The notes under the pieces were generated by a model. It made no database searches. It was not told the origin of the DNA and worked only from the letters and a program-made list of their open reading frames with translations. A stretch of 64,000 bases of DNA from Flavobacteriaceae bacterium (GTDB lineage: Bacteria; Bacteroidota; Bacteroidia; Flavobacteriales; Flavobacteriaceae): contig CP046177.1 of the NCBI GenBank assembly GCA_014075215.1, forward strand, positions 310,001 through 374,000, in the 5' to 3' direction. The translations under genes and the position numbers were made by a program. Positions 8,461-17,026 of this stretch are shown piece after piece. Position 1 is the stretch's first letter, and the number at the start of each line of letters is the position of its first letter.

Positions 8461-9204
8461 ATCTGTGTTTATTAATACAGAAGCATTACAATCATAATCT
8501 TTTCTGGAATGTACACCAACTACCCGATATTCTCCATCATTATTTTTGAACCAAACAGGAGATCCACTATTTCTAACCTGAGTATACAAATCATAAGACA
8601 GTTTGGCGTTTTCTATCTCAAAATTGTTGGTTTCTTCAGTCCAAATTTCATAATCGTTCTTATCTCCAGGAGAGCCTGTTAATGTTATAGGAGCTTCGAT
8701 ATCTTCTTTTTTGTTAATGAGCTGTATGATATAATGGCCGCCAACCGCTTTATAGGCAGCAGAATCTGGTAATATAATAATAGAAAAGTCTTTACTTATT
8801 TTTCCGGAAAGCCAATAACCGCTATTAAAAAATTTCGATTTTCCTCTTTTTAGCCTTAAGGATTGTTTGAATAAATAATTGTCTTTATCAATACTACCAA
8901 AATACATATCGGCATGATGTACTGATGAAAAGACAAAAGGAGCAGATTTGCTAAGTAGATAAAACGCGGTATTATGACCCGCTGTTAATACCACTCTGGG
9001 ATGTATTAACATGCCTGTTCCCTTTTTTTTGCTAAACCAGCCTCTACGCATTTCTATATAACAGGTATAAGCATTCGGAATATTGTTTCCGACAATTCTT
9101 GTTCGGTTTGACGCTTTTGGAGCGCATTTTTTCTCTTGCGACCAGGAACATTCTTGCGAAAATAAAAATAGGGCAAAGATAGAAAAGGCTAACAATGGTT
9201 TCAT
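8461..9204 (-). pseudogene. Trypsin-like serine peptidase, C-terminally truncated
   Basis: The protein starts MKPLLAFSIFALFLFSQECS, a signal peptide. The trypsin-like catalytic triad is visible: His in LTAGHN (about residue 77), Asp in SKDFSIIIL (about 141), and Ser in VRNSGSPVWF (about 213), preceded by the usual oxyanion region. The ORF runs to 8338, but everything after about VLINTDTY is antisense to ssb, so the natural C-terminus is lost. It could still fold, because the triad is present. It is the third gene of a minus-strand set behind two other damaged genes; the gap to the upstream gene is only 7 bp. It was probably an exported protease. Confidence 0.7.
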
Positions 9205-9927
9205 ATATACGTTATTTTGAGTTGCTTCTGTAGATATTTACTAACGGAATATCCCATGCTATTTGGAGGAAAATACGATGTCCGTTAGGAAAAATCTCAT
9301 TTCCATTATCTAAAGTTATTTTTCGCAATTGCGGAGTATATTGGTAGCCCAACGCAAATGTTAGAGGAGAATTTTTTAGTCCGTAAGTGATAGAACCGCC
9401 AGGTGAAAAAACATGTTTTATTTCAACCTTATCCGGTAAAGTAGATGAATCGTCATGTACCCTAAAATTAAGCATTGCTCCCAAATCCAGTAGCTGCGCA
9501 AAAATTCCTATAGAGGAACCGTTTTGAATTTTCTTGGTCGGATCAGGTCTCTTTTTTACCTTCCAAGTAAATTCAAATCCAATAGGTAAGGTAATTCCGG
9601 ACACAAAGCCGTTGTTATTCTCTATAGATTCAGTACTAACAAAATATCCTGGTTGTGAGGTAATGCTTATGGTACTGGTATATTCCTTTTTATGAATAAA
9701 ACTTACTGAAGGAGCTACATGTTTCTTTATAATTTCTTTTATCGCATCGGAATCTTCTGAATTAATGACATCTGACATAAAAGATATGTACTTGTCAATT
9801 TTTGTTAAGACCTCATTGTATGCAGCATTATCTCCGTATAATTTTTCAAGAATTAAGAGGGTGTAATGGAGCGAATTACTATAATTTTTTTTCCGGGTAT
9901 TATCGGCTCAAGTAAATTTTATGGGTA

Positions 9928-10920
9928 TTAAGCGAATAATTTTTCAAGTCTAAAGAGGAAAAATTGTGTATCTCTTACGCCTCTTTGATTGGCTCTAAAG
10001 AGTTTTATTTTTGAATTAAAAGACTCTGCATTTGCATTTGTATTCCTATTGTCAAAAAAGTTTAAGATGGTATTAAAATGATGTTTAATACTGTTCATTG
10101 CTGTATTGAAATTTTTAAATTCCAATTTTTCTGTATCCTCAAACCAATGTTCAAATCGTTGTTTGGCTTTTACTTTACATTTTTCTTGATAAATGCTTCT
10201 AAATTCTAAAGTGTGTTTATAGGCTTGTTGGATGTTTGGATAAAGATTACATAATAATTCTGCTCTTTGTTTTTGATTAGGTGTCCAATCGTTTGTCTTT
10301 TTAGCTAAAATATATCTACTTCTAGCCAAAAGTTGCTTTTTTGTATCACCATTAGATAGCACTATGGGTTTGTGTTTCTTCCTTGCTTTTTTAGCAGCTT
10401 CAATGGCTTTGTTTTCATCTTCTATTGCTTTCCACCGATGCTGTACTCTAACATGCTGTAAAGCTTCTGTTACCAGTTTTACCACATGAAATCTATCGGT
10501 AACAATTTTAGCATTTGGAAAACAAATCTTAGCTGTTAAATTCATATTATTTGCCATATCTAAAGTTACTTCTTTGACTTGTTTGCGTTGTTCTAAGGGT
10601 ATTCTTTCAATAGCAGTAATAATATCATCACTTTTAATTCCTTTTACACAAGCCACTAAAGTTCCTTGTTTACTTCGTCCGTTCTTGTTGGTCAAATAGG
10701 TAATAAAGTTCACCTTTAGATAGACTTACTTCATCAAGACTTAAATACTCTCCTATATTCTTCGGATAAATAAGATAATCTTCACAATGGGGCTTTTGAT
10801 TCCAACTATCAAACCCACTTATCTGTTTCTTATAATGGCGTTGTAAAGTTCGTGGGTAAATACCGTAATAACTCGCTATATTACTGATCGTATCTTCTCG
10901 GGCCTCTACCTGTAGCTTTT
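9928..10920 (-). pseudogene. ISAon1-type transposase catalytic region (ORF B), copy 1, extra frameshift
   Basis: It carries the DDE core: LSLDEVSL, EVTLDMANNM and NANAESFNSKI hold the likely catalytic Asp, Asp and Glu. In this copy an extra base near 10703 (TTTATTACC where copies 2 and 3 have TTTATACC) breaks the frame between GEYLSLDEVSL and the rest. An Ala-to-Gly change follows (NKNGRSK). This copy is therefore inactive even if the ORF A/ORF B frame shift can be bridged. The C-terminal 255 residues are otherwise the same as in the other copies. Confidence 0.75.
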
Positions 10921-11267
10921 AAAAAATCAGAAAGTTCTGACGTTAATTTAGAACCTTCTGCAATGAATGAATAATCATTTTTAATCGCTCCCTTTTTAGT
11001 CTTCTTATCTCGCCATCGTCTTGTTTTTATATGTAGATAAACTGCTTTACCGCGTATGGGAAAATCTTGAATCTGTTTACTGCTAATAAAACCTTTGGAC
11101 TCATAATTACCCTTTGAGTAACCCTCTGGTAGAATATTCTTCTCTTCTAAATAAATGTGAAAAGCATCCTTTTTAACTGAAATATCTCCTAATTCTTCAA
11201 AAAATACAATATCAAAATGAAGTAATAAATCTTGAGGGAGGATAGATGCTAATAATTCTAAATGCAT
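10881..11267 (-). CDS. ISAon1-type transposase N-terminal region (ORF A), copy 1
   Basis: The 128 residues begin MHLELLASILPQDLLLHFDI and include IRGKAVYLHIKTRRW. This matches what I recall as the ISAon1-family transposase N-terminal region protein, common in Bacteroidetes as a separate short ORF. The Lys/Arg-rich middle probably binds DNA. The frame ends in a tail (ATGRGPRRYDQ) that is likely not functional, because the downstream ORF continues in another frame from a T6A4 run. ORF A is identical in all three copies in this window. Confidence 0.75.
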   Translation of the reverse strand: MHLELLASILPQDLLLHFDIVFFEELGDISVKKDAFHIYLEEKNILPEGYSKGNYESKGFISSKQIQDFPIRGKAVYLHIKTRRWRDKKTKKGAIKNDYSFIAEGSKLTSELSDFLKATGRGPRRYDQ

Positions 11268-12670
11268 CGTCTTTTTTTATGCATCTAAAATAATCAATCC
11301 CCATAAATTGTCGTTGACCCGTATTATCGTAAATATTCAATACGTAATCTGCCAGCTCCAGATAATCGTCCAGTTGGGAATTTTCATTACGTATTTTTTC
11401 AACGGTTTTAGTAATAATTTTCATGTAGCCGATAAAATTATCACCAATATTTTCTTCAGTAAGATTTGATGTATAATCACGTATTTCCACTAATGCTGTT
11501 AGTATTTCCGAGAATATTGATTGCACCTTTTCAAGATTGTTTTTTAAAGGATGTATTTTAGAGAAATCTATGTTAGGAAAGAGGTCTTCGATAAATGTAG
11601 GATCGGATTGATAAATCAGTCCAATAAAAAAGTTCCATTCGGATAGGGTATTTAATTGCTTAAATTGCTCGAAATTTATCCAAGGGTTTTTTGTAAATTC
11701 TTCTGGTGTTTTTTTAATATCAATAAAATTGCTTTGAATCAGGTTAATTCCGTGGATTAAAACGCCTATGGTCTCATGAGGTTTTCGTTCCAAGCAGTTG
11801 AGAAAGCTTTTTTTGTAATAGGTATTATCCAAATAATTGAATAAGTCTACAGGATGGTAATTGTGAATTAATTTGGAAGCAATATCTACGGAAAGCTTAA
11901 ACGTTTTATAATACGGATGCTGGGAAATAGAGTGTGTGTTTGTATGCTTTAGCAACGTCAATCTATCATTAATGTCATCATTGGCCTTATGATTATCTAT
12001 ATGATGGATAAGATTGGATATGCAACAAAAAATGGTACAAAAAGTTAAGCTACATTTTTGATTTGATATAATTTTTCAAATTCGATGATATTTTTGTAAC
12101 CAAGAGCAGAATGTCTTCTGTATCTGTTGTACCAAGTTTCTATGTATTCAAAGACTTTAATTTGAAGACTTTTGTTGGATATAAACTTATTGTCTATCAT
12201 TAGTTCTGTTTTGATTGTTTTAAAAAAAGATTCAGCTACTGCATTATCCCAACAGTTTCCTTTTCTACTCATACTGGGTGTTACATGATAACTTTTAAGG
12301 ATATTAACAAACGCATGAGATGCGTATTGTACACCTCGATCAGAATGAAAAATCATACCTTCACAAGGCATTCTGTTGTTTACAGCCATTCTCCATGCAG
12401 CAATGATAGTTTGTCTTGCTTTGAGTCCATTGCTCAAAGACCAACCAATGACTTTACGATCAAACAGGTCAATAATTACCGTTAAGTACAGCCATCCTTG
12501 TGCAGGCTTTAAATAGGTAATATCAGAAACCCATTTCTGTGCAGCAGCCTTTAGATTAGCAAATAGAAATAATTACTTAAAATAAAAACATAATAGTTAT
12601 GATGAAATTTCTTTTTTTGCTTCTTTTTTTCTTTGTTAATAACTCTTATTTTGTTGATAACCAAAAACAC

Positions 12671-12812
12671 AAAAGAACGGAGTGAACTTTAGCGGCCAGC
12701 TAGCTTTTTAGAGCCATCCCCCGTATTAGTCTCCGTTCTTTTTAAAAGTTACTTAGAACCATATAGAATTTCAGTTTCTGCCCTTATTAAAGGTCTTAGT
12801 TTAAGTAACTAT
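12671..12812 (+). ncRNA. Predicted IS110 bridge RNA, copy 1
   Basis: The 5' non-coding region of the IS110 holds two long stem-loops in tandem. Stem 1 is a perfect 11-bp pair, AAAGAACGGAG (12672-12682) with CTCCGTTCTTT (12731-12741), around a 48-base loop. Stem 2 is a perfect 9-bp pair, AGTTACTTA (12747-12755) with TAAGTAACT (12802-12810), around a 46-base loop. In loop 2, ATAGAAT (12763-12769) equals the element's right end (13872-13878), and TAAAGG (12788-12793) is complementary to CCTTTA at the left end. This is the pattern expected of left and right donor guides in IS621-type bridge RNAs. Loop 1 would then be the target-binding loop. Confidence 0.7.
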
Positions 12813-12835
12813 TATTAATATCTAATTACAAAATT

Positions 12836-13831
12836 ATGAAAACAAATGAAATTATCGGAATCGATGTCAGTAAATTATTAATTGATGTTTGTATCTATTC
12901 TAAACAAATTGTTCAACAGTTTGAGAACAGTAAATCTGGATTTAAATTAATGCTAAAGTGGAGTTTTAAAAATTCGTCTTTCTCTAAAGAAGAAACCATG
13001 TTTGTATTTGAACATACAGGAATGTACTCTCATTTATTATCTGTGTCTTTAACTGAACAAAAATTATCTTTTTTCATAGCTTCTGGTTTAGAAATTAAAA
13101 GATCTATTGGTATTGCTCGTGGAAAGGATGACCAAATTGATGCCAAACGCATTGCTCTATATGGGTATCGATTAAAAGAAGAACTTAAACCCAGTAAGCT
13201 ACCTAAAAGAAGTATATTACAACTAAAAAGTCTCTTATCTTTAAGGACAAAACTTAACAAACAAAGAGCTGGTTTTAAAGTTACTTTGAAAGAACAAAAA
13301 AGAATTTATAAAGCAAAAGAGTATAAAATAATCTTTGACGTTCAACAAAAAATGATTGCAGAACTAACCAAACAAATACACAAGATTAATACTCAAATGC
13401 AAGCTATTATTGACCAAAATATAATGTTAAAAGAAACCTATAAACTTGTTACTAGTGTTAAAGGTATAGGAATGCAAACTGCTATAATGATGATTGTGTT
13501 TACTGACAATTTTTCAAAATTTGAAAACTGGAGAAAGTTTGCCTCTTATTGTGGTGTTGCTCCTTTTCCTTACCAATCTGGAACTAGTATTAAAGGACGT
13601 ACAAAAGTCTCTCATTTGGCTAATAAAAAATTGAAAGCAATTATTAATATGTGCGCTATTTCTGCTATACAACATAACCCAGAAATGAAATTATACTATC
13701 ATAAAAGAATAAAACAAGGCAAAAGTAAAATGAGTACCGTTAACATTATTAGAAACAAATTAATAGCAAGAGTGTTTGCCGTTGTCAAACGACAAACACC
13801 CTATGTAGATACTTTTAAATTTGCTGCATAA
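12836..13831 (+). CDS. IS110-family transposase (DEDD recombinase), copy 1
   Basis: The 331 residues have an N-terminal RuvC-like DEDD domain: IGIDVSKLLIDV (D near residue 9), EHTGMYS (E near 60), and KDDQIDAKRIA (D near 100 and 103). A coiled-coil middle follows (about 120-200). The C-terminal transposase_20 domain has VKGIGMQTA and CGVAPFPYQSGTSIKGRTKVS, where Ser residues supply the nucleophile. IS110 enzymes recombine DNA under guidance of a bridge RNA made from the element. The ORF is intact and identical to copy 2, so it may be active. Confidence 0.92.
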   Translation: MKTNEIIGIDVSKLLIDVCIYSKQIVQQFENSKSGFKLMLKWSFKNSSFSKEETMFVFEHTGMYSHLLSVSLTEQKLSFFIASGLEIKRSIGIARGKDDQIDAKRIALYGYRLKEELKPSKLPKRSILQLKSLLSLRTKLNKQRAGFKVTLKEQKRIYKAKEYKIIFDVQQKMIAELTKQIHKINTQMQAIIDQNIMLKETYKLVTSVKGIGMQTAIMMIVFTDNFSKFENWRKFASYCGVAPFPYQSGTSIKGRTKVSHLANKKLKAIINMCAISAIQHNPEMKLYYHKRIKQGKSKMSTVNIIRNKLIARVFAVVKRQTPYVDTFKFAA

Positions 13832-14242
13832 ATTAGTAAAAATAATATCTCAACTTTTACTTGTTTTTATCATAGAATACGGTAGCTTTAAAATCTCTAT
13901 CCAATACATTATCAGCTACTGGATATTGATGCTTAGAATCTGTCGTGACAACAAATTTCTTTTTACGAACTGCTTTAATCCCGTGTTTTTTCATCAATCG
14001 TGCTACCCTAGACCTAGATACTTTAAACCCTTTAGCTTTGAGTTCCTCTGTAATTCTAGGACTTCCATAAGTAGATTTACTTCGCTCACAGATACGGTGA
14101 ATCTCAGAGAGTAGCATACGATTTTTTCCATCTCTATCTGATGGAACATAATTCTTACTCCTGTAATAACTGTTTCTACTAATTTTAAAAATTTTACACA
14201 TCTTCCCAACCGGATATTCTCTACTGTAATCTTTGATAAATT

Positions 14243-14542
14243 TCAATACTTCCGATCGCTCTTGGAGAAGATGCTCACGGCATTTTTTAAGATATCCCGC
14301 TCCATGGTAACATCCTTGAGCTGTTTACGTAATCGCTCTAACTCTTTCTGATCTTCTGTGAGTTGTTTGACGCCATTACCGCTAAAAGCTAAATCAGGAC
14401 GCTGTTCTAATTCTCTACGCCATCTGTAAATAAGATCTGCACTGATTCCCAATTCCATGGCAATCTGCTTTGTGTTACCTCGTACATTGCTTAATTCTAC
14501 TGCTTTAATTTTAAACTCTTTACTGTATTTTCTTCGTTTCAT
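14243..14542 (-). CDS. IS3 transposase OrfA (HTH_8), copy A
   Basis: The 99 residues begin MKRRKYSKEFKIKAVELSNV, with a helix-turn-helix (KQIAMELGISADLIYRWRRE) and a leucine-zipper-like tail. OrfA binds the element ends and represses or assists the OrfAB transposase. In this copy the frameshift heptamer is A AAA AAT (encoding LKNAV), while copies B and C have the classical A AAA AAG (LKKAV). Fusion should therefore be weaker here. The ORF itself is intact. Confidence 0.85.
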   Translation of the reverse strand: MKRRKYSKEFKIKAVELSNVRGNTKQIAMELGISADLIYRWRRELEQRPDLAFSGNGVKQLTEDQKELERLRKQLKDVTMERDILKNAVSIFSKSDRKY

Positions 14543-14605
14543 ATGGTTAAGTTATTTTAGATAAAATTAGCTTAACTCTTTGTCACTCTAAATGTAGCAA
14601 GTCCA

Positions 14606-14613
14606 GATTTTCC
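14606..14613. repeat. Right flank of IS3 copy A, start of the TSD
   Basis: GAT at 14606-14608 is the second copy of the 3-bp target-site duplication whose partner is 12012-12014. It proves that IS3 copy A inserted here as a simple transposition event. Confidence 0.75.
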
Positions 14614-15262
14614 AATATAGCCGACAAATCGTCATTAAAAATCTCTTTAAACTCATTGCCAAGCTCTGGAAACTTGGTAGGATCTAACTTCTTTAGTTTT
14701 TCAAACGTTCCTGGAAGTAATATCTCCAATTCTCCCACTTCTCCAATGGTAGCTTCAAAGGTTTGCATGTAGGTAAGTAGCTGGGCTTTTTTAAATTCTT
14801 CTGCTATGTATTTTACCAAGCCGTCCAGAAGTTTTGTTTGTGTATCTGCGTTCAAAGCAAAATTACCAGATAAAGCGTCTGGAAGAATACTAAATAAAGA
14901 GCTTCCTGTAAAACCTGAAGAGTTGAACCCACTTATTCCATTTATAGGCGAGAATAGTTCGGCATTGAGGCTATTTGTTACAAAAGTATTGTATTTTTTG
15001 ATAGCAGATTTGGCATATTCAATGTCAAAGTTATCTATGGAAGAATCATAGGGATTGATGATAAATTTTTTAAGGTTTAGTAATTGTTTTTCTTCTTCTT
15101 CAGAAAGTTTAATGAATTTATTTGTTTGTGAATCAATAATAGTTTGAATAGATACTAAATCCAGTGTATTGATAAATTGAGCATCATAAAAAGCATTTTG
15201 ACCAATCGATGTTAACACAACCAGTAGCGTACAAATAGATAAAAAAAATCTTTTTTTCATGA

Positions 15263-15610
15263 TTAATTAATTTTCTCTCCTATTTTCATTTTTAATCCAG
15301 AAGGAGTTATCGTGTAAATATTATTATCTTCTATTCTGTAAGAAGATGTTTGAAATTTAATTAGCCCACTTTTTCCATCCAAAGATGAAGCTCTGAAGCC
15401 TCCAACAACTTCGCCATTACTCAAGTCTATAACTTGATTATTTTGAATGTAAATAACATTACTTAGGAAGGCATAATACATAGCATCTTCAATATTTTCA
15501 TCTTTTATTGAGGTTGTATCCTTAGGAATATTTGGAACGTCTATAGAATAACTGAAGAACTTTACATCTGTAGCTATTTTTTCTGTTACTTTGTCCGCTG
15601 TAAATATTTT
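15263..15610 (-). pseudogene. Unknown gene, C-terminal fragment cut by IS
   Basis: The minus-strand frame is open from the IS boundary at 15611 to the stop at 15263, about 115 codons. It reads KIFTADKVTEKIATDVKFFS, later EDAMYYAFLSNVIYIQNN and GGFRASSLDGKSGLIKFQT. An internal ATG at 15481 is only an in-frame Met. The stop is 2 bp before the start of the large secreted-protein gene, so this was the first gene of a three-gene set that ends with the trypsin-like protease. I do not recognise the family. The N-terminal part is absent on the far side of the IS, so a rearrangement removed it. Confidence 0.55.
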
Positions 15611-15664
15611 CGGGTCAACGACAATTTATGGGGATTGATTATTTTAGATGCATAAAAAAAGACG

Positions 15665-16051
15665 ATGCATTTAGAATTATTAGCATCTATCCTCCCTCAA
15701 GATTTATTACTTCATTTTGATATTGTATTTTTTGAAGAATTAGGAGATATTTCAGTTAAAAAGGATGCTTTTCACATTTATTTAGAAGAGAAGAATATTC
15801 TACCAGAGGGTTACTCAAAGGGTAATTATGAGTCCAAAGGTTTTATTAGCAGTAAACAGATTCAAGATTTTCCCATACGCGGTAAAGCAGTTTATCTACA
15901 TATAAAAACAAGACGATGGCGAGATAAGAAGACTAAAAAGGGAGCGATTAAAAATGATTATTCATTCATTGCAGAAGGTTCTAAATTAACGTCAGAACTT
16001 TCTGATTTTTTAAAAGCTACAGGTAGAGGCCCGAGAAGATACGATCAGTAA
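15665..16051 (+). CDS. ISAon1-type transposase N-terminal region (ORF A), copy 2
   Basis: The protein is identical to ORF A of copies 1 and 3. The overlap with the catalytic ORF is at most 38 bases (16014-16051). The codons there are TTT TTA AAA GCT; the catalytic frame needs one base fewer (TTT TTA AAG CTA). The T6A4 run at 16006-16015 is the obvious place for slippage of RNA polymerase or ribosome. The ORF A stop comes soon after, at 16049. Confidence 0.75.
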   Translation: MHLELLASILPQDLLLHFDIVFFEELGDISVKKDAFHIYLEEKNILPEGYSKGNYESKGFISSKQIQDFPIRGKAVYLHIKTRRWRDKKTKKGAIKNDYSFIAEGSKLTSELSDFLKATGRGPRRYDQ

Positions 16052-17003
16052 TATAGCGAGTTATTACGGTATTTACCCACGAACTTTACAACGCCATTAT
16101 AAGAAACAGATAAGTGGGTTTGATAGTTGGAATCAAAAGCCCCATTGTGAAGATTATCTTATTTATCCGAAGAATATAGGAGAGTATTTAAGTCTTGATG
16201 AAGTAAGTCTATCTAAAGGTGAACTTTATACCTATTTGACCAACAAGAACGCACGAAGTAAACAAGGAACTTTAGTGGCTTGTGTAAAAGGAATTAAAAG
16301 TGATGATATTATTACTGCTATTGAAAGAATACCCTTAGAACAACGCAAACAAGTCAAAGAAGTAACTTTAGATATGGCAAATAATATGAATTTAACAGCT
16401 AAGATTTGTTTTCCAAATGCTAAAATTGTTACCGATAGATTTCATGTGGTAAAACTGGTAACAGAAGCTTTACAGCATGTTAGAGTACAGCATCGGTGGA
16501 AAGCAATAGAAGATGAAAACAAAGCGATTGAAGCTGCTAAAAAAGCAAGGAAGAAACACAAACCCATAGTGCTATCTAATGGTGATACAAAAAAGCAACT
16601 TTTGGCTAGAAGTAGATATATTTTAGCTAAAAAGACAAACGATTGGACACCTAATCAAAAACAAAGAGCAGAATTATTATGTAATCTTTATCCAAACATC
16701 CAACAAGCCTATAAACACACTTTAGAATTTAGAAGCATTTATCAAGAAAAATGTAAAGTAAAAGCCAAACAACGATTTGAACATTGGTTTGAGGATACAG
16801 AAAAATTGGAATTTAAAAATTTCAATACAGCAATGAACAGTATTAAACATCATTTTAATACCATCTTAAACTTTTTTGACAATAGGAATACAAATGCAAA
16901 TGCAGAGTCTTTTAATTCAAAAATAAAACTCTTTAGAGCCAATCAAAGAGGCGTAAGAGATACACAATTTTTCCTCTTTAGACTTGAAAAATTATTCGCT
17001 TAA
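16014..17003 (+). CDS. ISAon1-type transposase catalytic region (ORF B), copy 2
   Basis: The frame is open from 16014 and has no good start codon near the overlap, so it is probably expressed as a fusion with ORF A. It runs LQVEAREDTISNIASYYG, then a helix-turn-helix-like part. The DDE residues follow in LSLDEVSLSKGELYT (D near 60), VKEVTLDMANNMNL (D near 110) and NRNTNANAESFNSKIK (E near 300). RFHVVKL and LARSRYIL, also conserved in ISL3-like transposases, are present. An internal Met at 16236 would give 255 residues but would lose the first Asp. The copy has no other damage. Confidence 0.75.
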   Translation, partial: KLQVEAREDTISNIASYYGIYPRTLQRHYKKQISGFDSWNQKPHCEDYLIYPKNIGEYLSLDEVSLSKGELYTYLTNKNARSKQGTLVACVKGIKSDDIITAIERIPLEQRKQVKEVTLDMANNMNLTAKICFPNAKIVTDRFHVVKLVTEALQHVRVQHRWKAIEDENKAIEAAKKARKKHKPIVLSNGDTKKQLLARSRYILAKKTNDWTPNQKQRAELLCNLYPNIQQAYKHTLEFRSIYQEKCKVKAKQRFEHWFEDTEKLEFKNFNTAMNSIKHHFNTILNFFDNRNTNANAESFNSKIKLFRANQRGVRDTQFFLFRLEKLFA

Positions 17004-17026
17004 TACCCATAAAATTTACTTGAGCC

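Larger units (their letters stand above)
9905..11320 (-). mobile_element. ISAon1-type IS (ISL3-like), copy 1
   Basis: This 1416-bp element is flanked by a perfect 8-bp duplication GTATTATC (9897-9904 and 11321-11328). Its ends are imperfect inverted repeats: GGCTCAAGTAAATTTTATGG on the left and, reading inward from the right, GGGTCAACGACAATTTATGG. It carries two ORFs. It is one base longer than copies 2 and 3 because of an insertion in the second ORF near 10703. The duplication shows it landed here by transposition, inside the large secreted-protein gene. Confidence 0.85.
12549..13880 (+). mobile_element. IS110-family element, copy 1
   Basis: This 1332-bp insertion starts CTTTAGATTAGC and ends CATAGAATAC. 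The boundaries come from comparison with the intact IS3 copy B, where GCAGCAGC and GGTAGC are adjacent. No terminal inverted repeats or TSD are seen, as expected for IS110. A long 5' non-coding region (287 bp) and a short 3' one (49 bp) place it in the IS110 group, not IS1111. By eye it is identical to copy 2 at 24231-25562. Confidence 0.9.
12045..14246 (-). pseudogene. IS3 transposase OrfB (rve integrase core), copy A, split by IS110
   Basis: The 3' part (12548-12045) and the 5' part (14246-13881) join at GCAGC/GGTAGC into the same 289-residue OrfB as in copy B. It has an HTH_21-like start (KISRNSYYRSKNY, GSPRITEELKAKG) and the integrase DDE domain (IFHSDRGVQYAS, SRKGNCWDNAVAESFFKTIK, YNRYRRHSALGY). 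OrfB is normally made as an OrfAB fusion through a -1 frameshift. The IS110 at 12549-13880 cuts it in the middle, so this copy makes no active transposase. Confidence 0.85.
12015..14605 (-). mobile_element. IS3-family element, copy A, carrying a nested IS110
   Basis: The ends are TGGATATGCAAC (left, 12015) and TGGACTTGCTAC (reading inward from 14605), followed inside by a shared AGTTAAGC, so both termini begin with TG as is usual for IS3. A 3-bp duplication GAT flanks it (12012-12014 and 14606-14608). Subtracting the 1332-bp IS110 leaves 1259 bp, one base longer than copies B and C, each of which has lost one base. It broke the large secreted-protein gene. Confidence 0.85.
9212..15260 (-). 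pseudogene. Large secreted protein, interrupted by two insertion sequences and frameshifted
   Basis: Three pieces join into one minus-strand gene of about 680 codons: 15260-14606 (signal peptide MKKRFFLSICTLLVVLTSIG, then alpha-helical), 12014-11321, and 9896-9212. The first junction reads SAILENL then IHHIDNHKAND once the IS3 and one copy of its 3-bp duplication are removed. The second reads YVLNIYDNT then RKKNYSNSLHY once the ISAon1-type IS and one copy of its 8-bp duplication are removed. A further frameshift in a T5 run near 9780 separates DKYISF from MSDVINSEDSD. The C-terminal piece (SPGGSITYGL, FALGYQYTPQ) looks like beta-strands of an outer-membrane protein. The function is unknown. 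A truncated protease follows 7 bp downstream and another gene fragment lies 2 bp upstream. Confidence 0.75.
15612..17026 (+). mobile_element. ISAon1-type IS, copy 2
   Basis: This 1415-bp element lies in the orientation opposite to copies 1 and 3. It runs from GGGTCAACGACA to the end CTTGAGCC. The flanking octamers differ (ATATTTTC before, GTTTTTCT after), so there is no TSD. The left flank is a gene fragment and the right flank is an unrelated IS1595 gene. A recombination event between IS copies therefore probably brought two foreign segments together here. Confidence 0.85.

Noticed and set aside
13821..14114. A 97-residue plus-strand ORF across the IS110 right end
   Set aside because: It is antisense to IS3 OrfB, and equal antisense frames occur in the other IS3 copies.
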